From: Amaranthus tricolor
Taxonomy: Eukaryota; Streptophyta; Magnoliopsida; Caryophyllales; Amaranthaceae
Length of the DNA stretch: 64,000 nt
Assembly (NCBI RefSeq): GCF_026212465.1
Contig: NC_080059.1
Location: forward strand, 10,653,311 to 10,717,310
Direction: 5' to 3'
Part shown: positions 55,649 to 64,000 of the stretch, in pieces
How positions within the stretch are numbered: the stretch's first letter is position 1
How the letters are laid out: each line of letters starts with the position of its first letter
Position numbers and translations under genes: made by a program
Notes under the pieces: model-generated
What the model was told of the DNA's origin: nothing
Seen by the model: only the letters and a program-made list of their open reading frames with translations
Databases searched by the model: none

Positions 55649-55966
55649 TTAAGAACGCATATTAAACTTTTTCAATATCCTCTCGGTTTCTTCAATCCTA
55701 CGCGTCTTATCAGTTGCTTCCCTTCTCAAGTTATGTATCTCGTTTCTAAGCTCCTCATTCTCTTTGTCAAGCTTAATAATGATGTCTTTTTGCCATTTTG
55801 TGCCCTCCGGATCAACCCACCTAAAGTAGGTGCATCCCAAACCTTCATTTTTGAATATTGGACATGCAACATATTGACGTCCAGGATCAAAATCGCTCTA
55901 ATCGCGACCGTATTTAACTTTATGACCACAATGACAGTTTTCTTCCATTGAATGATGCTTTGACAT
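55649..55966 (-). pseudogene. GRF-type zinc-finger protein with coiled coil
   Basis: Opposite in strand to the other MULE genes. From the ATG at 55966 (or 55948) it reads MSKHHSMEENCHCGHKVKYG, with an in-frame TAG after RD. Then come SDFDPGRQYVACPIFKNEG, LGCTYFRWVDPEGTKW and a C-terminal heptad-rich helix (LDKENEELRNEIHNLRREAT) to the stop. CxC...C...C with the (G/R)RxF/YxxC and FFRWxD-like pattern is the GRF zinc finger (zf-GRF), a nucleic-acid binding module. Length 105 residues plus stop. A single nonsense codon separates it from an open frame. Confidence 0.8.
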
Positions 55967-56222
55967 ATATAACTAAATTTAAATAAAAACATTAATTTGA
56001 AATTAATAAATAACTTAATATAAAGATTATAAATGAACATATCAAAATAAACATAATTTACAAGAACATACCTCAACTTAACTTCAAAAGCAATAGGATG
56101 GATAGAATAGAACAAGGGTAATGTATTTATAGATCTTCACTCAATGGCTATATTTCAAAGCTACAACGGCTAGTTTGAGCAAAAACAACAAAGAATAGCC
56201 AAAAGAAAAAGTCAAGCCTTAG

Positions 56223-56413
56223 TTCGTTGTTAGTAACAGCGAACAAACTGGACCTGGTCAAACAAGGTCAAAGCTTTGTTTGCTGTTACTAACAGCGAAC
56301 AGAGCTTTGACCTTGTTTGACCAGGTTTTAGCTTTGTTTGCTGTTAGTAACAGCGAATAGACTCTTTGACTTTTTTGAACCCTCTGCCTTTGTTCGCTGT
56401 TACTAAGTGTGAA
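56223..56413. repeat. Right subterminal palindrome array
   Basis: Four copies of the 21-bp palindrome seen on the left, at 56223-56243, 56279-56299, 56337-56357 and 56393-56413 (56, 58 and 56 bp apart). Spacer 1 (GACCTGGTCAAACAAGGTCA) and spacer 2 are inverse copies. Thus 56223-56357 is another long inverted repeat. Confidence 0.9.
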
Positions 56414-56505
56414 CATGTCAAACCTTAGGTTTGGGAAAAAACTGCTTATCTTTTGCTATAATGTGAATTTTTTATAATTTTTTGCTTATTTGTTTCAAAT
56501 TTTCC

Positions 56506-57546
56506 TGTATTGCATGAAGTAAGTTTTTGCAGAACTTTCACATCAATAATTTTCGCATTCATTATTTAACTTCACTTTCGGATCATTGACTTAATCGTTA
56601 GATGGGCTTTCTGGGAGACGCCCCCAGACAAGTAACTAAGTCTGCTCGTTTTGCAAATGCCAGTTGAATATATTCAACCTTCATTTAACAGAATACCGTG
56701 TACAACTTCAACTTGTCCTTCTCGTTATAAACAAATTCAACTGAAGTTTCTTGACATTAACATTTTAGCGTCCTTTATAGGAAAGAATAACATTAAACAT
56801 TCACAAGCTGAACCAAAAGCCATGCATTCTAAGAGAAACACCTGAACTAATAACAGACAATCCAAGCAACGTACGTTTTAAGAATCAAGAGCCCTTGTTG
56901 TCGCTTATTCAGACCCTACCACTATATGGAAACTGGGTATGATGGTATGGTAATTTCAAGACCAATATTAAAATGTGTTCTTATCAAACAAAGTGATTTT
57001 TTAGAAAGAAAGTAATATTTGTAATATTAATAGTAGAAAGTGAATAATATAACATTTGCATTAATTATGTGTTTTAAGCTTGGAGTGGGTATTTAATAAG
57101 TATATATAGTAAAAGGTTTTAACAACTAGAAATTTGAACAATTACGTTGAGTTTTTAAGTACCAACGTAAAGGTTTTACGACCAAAGTGGGAATTCTAAG
57201 TAAAAAACCTCGATATTTTTAAGTGTAAATTGAAAGTTTTAAGTGTAAAAGTGTTGGACTAAATAAGTTGTTTATAATGTTTCAAGTGTAAAGTTATAAT
57301 TTTTACATTCAAAGTTGATGTTTTAACAAGTATATTGAAGTTTAATTTTGTGTTTTGCAATTCTTTTCTAAGTATGAAAGTAATTATTTTAATATTAAAA
57401 AATAAAAAGTGAATAATATAAATAGGTGTTTAAAGATCCAAATTAAGTGTTTTAAGATTAAAACTAGGTGTTTTAACAACAATAATACATATTATCCCTT
57501 TTGACGTCGATATTAAATGACTTGTTGTCGCTTGTTGGTTGACTAA
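56506..57546. other. Intergenic DNA between the MULE and the CACTA element
   Basis: AT-rich. Repeated phrases such as 'aagtgtaaa', 'gttttaag' and 'gtgttttaa' between 57050 and 57480 suggest an eroded short-period repeat. No gene recognised. Confidence 0.5.
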
Positions 57547-57583
57547 ACTCACTAGTGGAAAAAAACGTATTTGTTGCGTGTCA

Positions 57584-57752
57584 TTTGCTGCGGTTTTCCT
57601 TAGACGCAACATTAAATAGAAAAAAAAATATATAATACAAATGCTGCGGTTCACCTGATGCCCGCAGCATATAAGCACTTATATGCTGCGGTTTTAATAA
57701 GCCCGAAGCATATAAGCACTTATATGATGCGGTTTTTGCTAGCCCGCGGCAA
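57584..57752. repeat. CACTA left subterminal repeats
   Basis: Repeats of TGCTGCGGTTTT and its inverse (CCCGCAGCATATAAGCAC), in alternating orientation. Paired copies can form short hairpins (TATGCTGCGG...CCCGCAGCATA). They are the probable transposase binding sites. Confidence 0.75.
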
Positions 57753-58679
57753 ATAGTCAGTCCAAAAAATTTAAAACCCGCGCTTCAACGTTCAATTGCT
57801 TAAAACCCTCAAATAATTGTTGTATTCCTTAAACCCACGACGACGACTGTGTTCTTATTCAAGCTCTTCAATTTCAGAAAATTTCTTCAAAAACCCACGA
57901 AAAATCTCTTCAAGTTCTTCAAGTTCTTCAAATCATACGACTCTACTGTGTTTTCTCTTCATTTCGTTTATCATCTTCCAAACTCCACAACTCTGTTTAA
58001 GTTCTTCAAGTTCCCGTGTTGTTGAAATTTGTTGCTTCAATAACCACCCATTGCACGAATTTCCTTCTCCATCTTTGTTTAAGTTCTTCAACCCACCATT
58101 GTTGCTTTTCCTTCAAAAGCCACGAAATTAGGGCTAGTCTTGTTCTTTTTCAAGGTATAAATTTTTCAGTCTTTGTTTAACTTCTTCAATAATAGCTTCA
58201 TTGTGTTTTAATAAGGATTTAGTCTTTTTTATACTAATTTTGATTTTGTTTTTCATTGTAGGTTACATAATCTTATTGTAGAAACAAAATTATCATATCT
58301 CATTACCAAGGTATGTATTTTATATTTGAATGTGTCTAATTTACTTGTGTATGTACTTGAATATTTGAATGTGAATAATTTTAATTAATTAGAATTTTTA
58401 GGGTAGATTGAATGTGAATAATTTACTTATGTATATATGTAGTTGTATATTTGAATGTGAATAATTTACTTATGTGTTTAGTTGTATATTATTAGTTTCT
58501 TATTATTTTGATTTATGTGTATTTGATTAAAGAAAATGGCTTTTTTTTGGTTATATATGTTTTGTCATTAAAATATGTTTTTGGTTATAAAGGGTTAAAT
58601 AGGGTTAATTTGGGTTAATTATATATGTTAAAAGTTGTGCATTAATTTTGTTTTGAATTAATTAATCACACTAATTAAG

Positions 58680-59883
58680 ATGACAAAAGATCGTTCTTGG
58701 ATGTATGGAAGCATTGAATCGTCAGAATTTATTGATGGCGTATTAGAATTTTGTAGTATCGCTGTTGAACATCAAGTTAGGACGGGGGGAGTTGGTTTTT
58801 ATTGCCCATATGTCACTTGTGGCAATGTATCAAAGGTAGATAGTGTTCATATCCTTAGGGAGCACATACTTCGACGTGGGTTTAGGCCTCAATATCATAT
58901 TTGGGTTTGGCATGGTGAGTAGGGAGTTTACAAAGAGAAAAGTGTTGTTGAGGACGTCAATAATGTGGCTGATGTCAATGAGGATGTAGTGGATCATGTT
59001 GATGGGTATGAGACAGATGAAGAGAATGTCGATGAGGATGTGGATCGTGTTGATGAGATGATGGAAGGAGTTGAGGATGAGTTAGGAAAACGTCCTCGTG
59101 TTTTTGACTTGTTGACAGAGGCTTCTCAAAAGCCTTTGTACCCTGGATGTGCAAAGTTCACCAAACTAACAGCAGTGTTGACAATTTTCAACATTAAGTC
59201 AAAGTTCAATTGGAGTGACGCTAGTTTCACAATGTTATTAGAAGCGTTAAGTGAGATGCTTCCTGAGGGAAATGAACTTCCAAAGTCGACATATTATGCC
59301 AAAAAGCTCATGTGTCCTTTCGGCTTAGAGTACCAGAAGATTCATACGTGTCCGAATGATTGTGTATTGTATCGGAATGAAAACGAGAACTTAGAAGAGT
59401 GTCCTAGGTGTGGGTTATCGCGCTACAAGCGTAAAGGGGCTCGGGATGCTAAAGGGCCACCGGCTAAGGTATTGTGGTATCTTCCAATAATACCTAGATT
59501 CAAGCGCTTGTTTTCTATAAAGAAAAATGCGTTAAATTTGAGGTGGCATGCAGATAGGGTGAAGAAAGGTCACTTGCTCACACATCCATCTGATTCTCCG
59601 GAGTGGAAGAGTATTGATAGGTTGCATAAGACTTTTGGGGATGAGGTTCGTAATTTAAGGCTCGGACTGTATATGGATGGAATGAACCCATTCGACAATC
59701 TTAGTTCTCAACATAGTACTTGGCCGGTACTGTTAGTGATCTATAATTTGCCACCTTGGTTGTGTATGAAGCGTTAGTACATTATGCTTTCGCTTCTTAT
59801 CTCGGGTCCTAAACAACCTGGCAATGACATAGATGTATATCTTGCACCTCTCGTTGAGGATTTGAGAAAGATGTGGGAGTGAA
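58680..59883 (+). pseudogene. CACTA TNP2 transposase, N-terminal half
   Basis: 58680-58921 is the transposase-associated domain (DRSWMYGSIESSEF, FYCPYVTCGN, LREHILRRGFRPQYHIWVWH). A single in-frame TAG at 58919 interrupts it, after which the same frame runs 58922-59777. That stretch has an acidic linker, then TNP2 text: LPKSTYYAKKLMCPFGLEYQ, HTCPNDCVLYRNENENLEEC with CPRCGLSRYKRK, PRFKRLFSIKKNALNLRWHA, and GLYMDGMNPFDNLSSQHSTW, whose Asp is a probable catalytic residue. It ends with LPPWLCMKR and another TAG. The frame resumes as YIMLSLLISGPKQPGNDIDV and ends at MWE with a stop near 59882. The remaining TNP2 half is deleted. Confidence 0.88.
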
Positions 59884-59886
59884 GGC

Positions 59887-60424
59887 GTTTTATGGGTTTT
59901 TAAGCTTTTTTGGCACTTTCGCGCATAAAGTAGTTCAAACATGGTTTGTTTTGCACGAAACTTGGCACACAACACTATTTGGTATATATTATTGTGTTGA
60001 AGTGGTTAGAATTGAAAATAATAGTCATATGCTAGAAATTACGTGCTAAGTTGCGATTTTATGGGTTTTAAATCTTTTTTGGCACTTTCGCGCATAAAGT
60101 AGCTCAAACTTGGTTTGTTTTGCACGAAACTTGGCACACAACACTATTTGATATATATTATTGTGTTGAAGTGGTTAGAATTGAAAATAATAGTCATATG
60201 CTAGAAATTACGTGCTAAGTTGTGATTTTATGGGTTTTTAAGCTTTTTTTTGACTTTCGCGCATAAAGTAGCTCAAACTTGGTTTGTTTTGCACAAAACT
60301 TGGCACACAACACTATTTGGTATATATTATTGTGTTGAAGTGTTTAGAATTGAAAGTAATAGTCATATTCCAGAAATTACGTGCTAAGTTGCGATTTTAT
60401 GGGTTTCTAAGCTTTTTTGGCACT
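59887..60424. repeat. 169-bp tandem repeat, about 3.2 copies
   Basis: Units contain CTTTCGCGCATAAAGTAG, CACGAAACTTGGCACACAAC and ATATGCTAGAAATTACGTGC. The CATAAAG marker is at 59924, 60093 and 60262, giving a constant period of 169 bp. A partial fourth unit ends at GCTTTTTTGGCAC. The copies are highly similar, so this expansion is younger than the decay of the genes. Confidence 0.9.
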
Positions 60425-60443
60425 AACATCTATTTTCTCTTAG

Positions 60444-60764
60444 TGCTTTCGACAAGCTGATAATACCGTTGATTGCGGCTACTATACTCTCAAATACATG
60501 GACGATATCTTACAATCCATGAAAGAGGTTGGAGTCGAAAATATTGACGCCGTAAGTATTTGTTACATTCTTAAATTATAATATTATATATTTACTATTG
60601 GTAAAATCTAATAATGTTTATGTATCATTTAATTTAATATTATATTATAGGTTTTATACGACATTCCAAGGGAAACACGCCCTTTGAGAGATGGAGAAAT
60701 GCGCCAATTGAAAGACAAGATTGCCGCGTATCTTGCTAATTTTTGTTTTTGGTTAATAATGTAA
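60444..60764 (+). pseudogene. Ulp1-like (C48) cysteine protease, C-terminal exons
   Basis: After acceptor TCTCTTAG, the exon 60444-60551 reads CFRQADNTVDCGYYTLKYMD and continues to ENIDA, donor GCC|GTAAGT. The exon 60651-60764 reads VLYDIPRETRPLRDGEMRQL and ends at TAA. The D-C-G-Y-Y block holds the catalytic Cys of the C48 (SUMO protease-like) family, which many plant CACTA and MULE elements carry as an accessory gene. The His and Asp parts upstream are missing, removed by the deletion. The remaining pieces are open. Confidence 0.75.
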
Positions 60765-60936
60765 TTAGTTTAGATTTAGGACTTTAATTTGTATATGTAC
60801 ATATTATTATATATATGATCGAGAGTTTACAAAGATATTATTGGTGATAATTAGTGATTATCATTGGATTATTGGATTAATCATTGTTTACATTGTACAT
60901 TATTAGATTATTTATTAGTATTAACCGAAAAAAACA

Positions 60937-61290
<354 letters not shown>

Positions 61291-61300
61291 ACTAGTAACT

Positions 61301-62219
61301 AGAGGAAAGAAAGGGCTCTCGGGACATCAAACCCTTAAAAACTAATGCCACAAACCTGCCTATATCTGAAGCCTTGTGTAGGTATTTAGCGTAGGTTATT
61401 AAAGAACGGACACAAGAAGCACATTTTTTATTACTTTATATTTATATGTAGCCAATAATACACAACTATACACATGAAGAACAATAATATCCCCAATTAT
61501 ACTCTAATACTTCAATGCTCCAATTATACAACAATAATCTATATAAACAAAGTTAAAAAATGTATCAAATTTAGTTCTACTTCAATCTCGCTTTCTAGAT
61601 TCGCTATTGATGCAATTAACCCGCATCACACATATCTCCATAATATTTACTATCGAATAAAGCTTTTTAGTAGGACAATATTATTATCATCATCATATCC
61701 AGTAGGACAATACAACGCTTATAAAAACATAATATATTTTAGAATTGTTTGATGAATATGAACTATAATAATTAAAAAAATCAAAAATTAAACTCACTGA
61801 GTAAGTTGTCGCTATCACAATATCATTTAATAATTTATTACATGAATCTTATCACATAATAGCCACACTCAATTCCTTCGGGTTGTTCAAAACACTATAA
61901 AATATTATTAAATAAGATAACATCAATATAAATTTTATAAAGCCTTTGAATATATATAATCAATTTTTTCTGTTGAATAATCGATACATTTCTCCCTTAC
62001 CCATAAACAATTTGGTACAAGATATTTCAAGCATTTCTCCGTAACTCATCTGCGTCATGGTAATTCGGACAGTTAAGTAATCGATATGATTAGTTTCAAA
62101 ACGTTATAGAGCTCCGAGTAGTGTAATTTGCGCATTGTCCTTACGCCTCTTTTAATTCATCTAATATTTCTTGACATAGTAAATCAATCATAAAATTACT
62201 CAAGTTGGTATATATAGTA
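61301..62219. other. AT-rich intergenic DNA
   Basis: No recognisable gene. The ORF at 61474-61752 is of random composition. Confidence 0.5.
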
Positions 62220-62860
62220 AGCAATAAAAAGAAAACTTCAGTAGACATTAATATGATAACTTAAGTTGGTATTAAAGATACATGAAGTTGTCAAATAGCA
62301 TATCTCAAATTGACATTAAAGAGTTATCAAGAAGGTATTAAGGATATCTAAACTTGGTATAAAGAACACGTCAAATAGTCATTAAGGATATCTCACGTTG
62401 ACACTAAAGACACTTCAAGTAGTCATGAAAGAATATTAGACTTCAAGTAGGTATTAAGGTTATCGCAAATTGACATTAAGGAGAATTCAAATAGATATTA
62501 ATGATATTTCAAGTTGGCATTAAAGACACTTTGCCATTAAAGATATCACAAATTGGCGTTCAGGACACTTCAAGTAGTCATTAAGAATATCACATGTTGG
62601 CATTAAGGACACTTCAATTAAATTAGTCACTAAAGGTATCTCGAGTAGGCAATTAAGTTTTATTGTATGTTTACTATTTAGTATTATTGTTTGCTATGTT
62701 CACTAGAAATGGTGATGGTAATACATTACAAATTATCCAGCACATTGAGGTATACTAAAATGGCTAGTTGAGGTATCTTAAACCCCTACTTGAACTATCT
62801 TAAAAGCCTAATTAAGGTATACTAAATGTTTACTTGACATACTTATGAACCCCTACTTCA
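62220..62860. repeat. Degenerate minisatellite, unit about 22-26 bp
   Basis: Repeats of a unit like CATTAAGGATATCTCAAGTTGG alternating with CACTTCAAGTAGT, followed after 62740 by units such as CTACTTGAACTATCTTAAAAG. Many substitutions and length changes; non-coding. Confidence 0.65.
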
Positions 62861-64000
62861 ACGAAAAACCCATGTTCCAGGTAGTCTTTGGTAGTACCGG
62901 AATACACATTACTGCAAAATGATGAGTACCTTGAAGAAGTAGCCATGGAAGGAGAGAAGGAAGAGGAGAGGGAAAAGGGAAGGAGAAGAAAGCAATAAGA
63001 AACTAACAATGGTTAGGTCAAATTCAAAAATTAACGCCCACTTAACGAAAAAAATTTAAAAAGTGTAACGTATGTAATTAGCAAGATATGTTGGTGGTAC
63101 CATTGGAATTACGAAAAATACAGGGGTACCAAAGATAAAGTGCAATAATACGGGGGTATCATTGATAATTTCCTTTAAAATATTTTTCAATCTCTCGTTT
63201 GTCTCTACTTAGTTTGATGGTATGAATATATTACATAACATCCCATACATGATGATGAAAGGGTTTTGCACCTATTTATAAACAAAAAAAAAGAAAAATA
63301 TAAAACTCAATTCTAATTAAATTTCTCTTCTTCACTCATCCAAATTGCACAATGCAATGGTGTAGAATTGAACACATAACCTCCTAAAATTAAAGGGCCG
63401 ATTCAACATTTAGACAAAGTCAACGATGTGAACTGACATCATTTAACTAATCTACAAACCCATATTCATTAGCATACCGATAAGTTGAGAGATTTTAATG
63501 ATTAACATCAATCACCCATGTTCAAGACTCAACAACAACATTTTGAAACTGATTCTTTATATGTTCAAAAAACAATGCTAGAATTTAGAAACACACATAC
63601 TTCCTCGATTCCTACTTCCTCCATCGCTCCTCAAAATCATGTTCTCCCTTTGTCTAACCTAAGTCCATAAACCTTCATCCACTGTACCGCCAGCCTCCAT
63701 TCCAGCCCCTCCGCATACCGCACGCCATTGCCGCCAGTCTCCATCCAGCAGCCACCAACATTTCCGTACTGCTGCAGACGCCAGCAGGCAGCCACCGCCC
63801 ACCACCACCAAAGTATGTACTTTTTTTTCTTTTTCTTTCTTTCCTTTAGAGTTTTAAATTTGTGCAATTGTCATAAATTTCTCATTTCTTTGAAAGTTAA
63901 TTGCTAAATATTGTTGATTCATGATTGATGCTTATACGATACTCCAAACCACATTTGTTAATCAATTTAGGGTTTTTGTTTTAGCATTATGCATTTGTCT
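62861..64000. other. Intergenic DNA, possibly the 5' edge of a gene beyond the window
   Basis: 63640-63800 is unusually GC-rich and proline/serine-coding on the + strand (CCACCGCCCACCACCACC). It is followed by a possible donor (AAA|GTATGT) and a T-rich, intron-like stretch with an ATTTAGGGTTTTTG word at the window end. It could be a leader or first exon of a gene to the right. Too little is present to call it. Confidence 0.3.

Larger units (their letters stand above)
50157..56505 (+). mobile_element. Decayed MULE carrying transposase, PMD and GRF genes
   Basis: A Mutator-like element of about 6.3 kb. Inverted termini: left AAAGTAAGCAG followed by TTTTTCCCAAA at 50161-50182; right, at 56430-56454, its inverse with one added base in each part. 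Subterminal palindrome arrays follow at both ends. Order inside: left palindrome array, MuDR-type transposase pseudogene (+), (TTA)n, plant mobile domain pseudogene (+), GRF zinc-finger pseudogene (-), right palindrome array. The right boundary may extend to about 56505, where text shared with the small relative at 48.6-49.1 kb ends. No clean 9-bp target duplication seen. All its genes are broken. Confidence 0.7.

Noticed and set aside
57817..58131. 104-codon Ser-rich ORF
   Set aside because: CTT/TTC-rich leader of the CACTA transposase gene; low-complexity serine runs without homology.
59887..60424. Centromeric or nucleosomal satellite
   Set aside because: The 169-bp period is suggestive, but only about three copies occur, confined to the inside of one CACTA element.

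Overview
This window is AT-rich, intron-bearing nuclear DNA from a flowering plant, almost certainly a eudicot. The plant calls rest on three spliced plant genes, plant-type bZIP and ribosomal-protein gene structures, a 5S-bearing Cassandra TRIM retrotransposon, and Mutator-like (MULE), CACTA, Copia and Stowaway-type elements. The repeat texture would fit Caryophyllales (Amaranthaceae), but that is an impression and I cannot prove it from the sequence.

Three host genes can be reconstructed with intact reading frames. (1) A group C bZIP transcription factor, closest to bZIP9, on the + strand at 19658-27770: six exons, 353 aa, first intron 6.2 kb. (2) A secretory-pathway coiled-coil membrane protein of the At2g24420/At4g31340 family on the - strand at 39082-33019: 14 exons, 448 aa. 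(3) Ribosomal protein eL42 (L36a/L44) on the - strand at 47736-46019: four exons, 105 aa, with the start codon alone before the first intron. These genes have no evident functional link; they are neighbours separated by transposon debris.

Layout. 1-4.1 kb: AT-rich DNA with MITEs and a degenerate minisatellite. 4.16-7.66 kb: a deleted MULE that took a Cassandra TRIM, which in turn took an LTR insertion (three nested layers). 7.7-15.2 kb: MITEs and a TIR element with an internal duplication. 15.2-16.3 kb: Copia fragment. 16.4-19.4 kb: Stowaway-type MITE cluster. 19.5-27.8 kb: the bZIP gene, whose large intron holds MITEs, a SINE-like piece and a long (TA)n array. 29-30 kb: LTR-like remnant. 30-33 kb: unassigned, with a weak hint of a further minus-strand gene. 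33-39.2 kb: the coiled-coil gene. 40-40.5 kb: second Copia fragment. 40.8-44.6 kb: one very long solo LTR. 46-47.9 kb: eL42 and its promoter. 48-49.1 kb: small inverted-repeat elements. 50.15-56.5 kb: a decayed MULE carrying a plant mobile domain (PMD) gene and a GRF zinc-finger gene besides its transposase. 57.55-61.30 kb: a CACTA element with intact TSD, deleted so that TNP2 and Ulp1-like (C48) segments lie together. 61.3-64 kb: AT-rich DNA with a second minisatellite.

The most interesting object is the 50-56.5 kb MULE. Both of its ends carry a regular array, about 56 bp in period, of a 21-bp perfect or near-perfect palindrome. The spacers alternate in orientation, so each array is itself a long inverted repeat. 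A small relative at 48.6-49.1 kb keeps the same palindromes without any genes. All boundaries and gene models here come from reading the sequence; none were checked against databases or transcripts.
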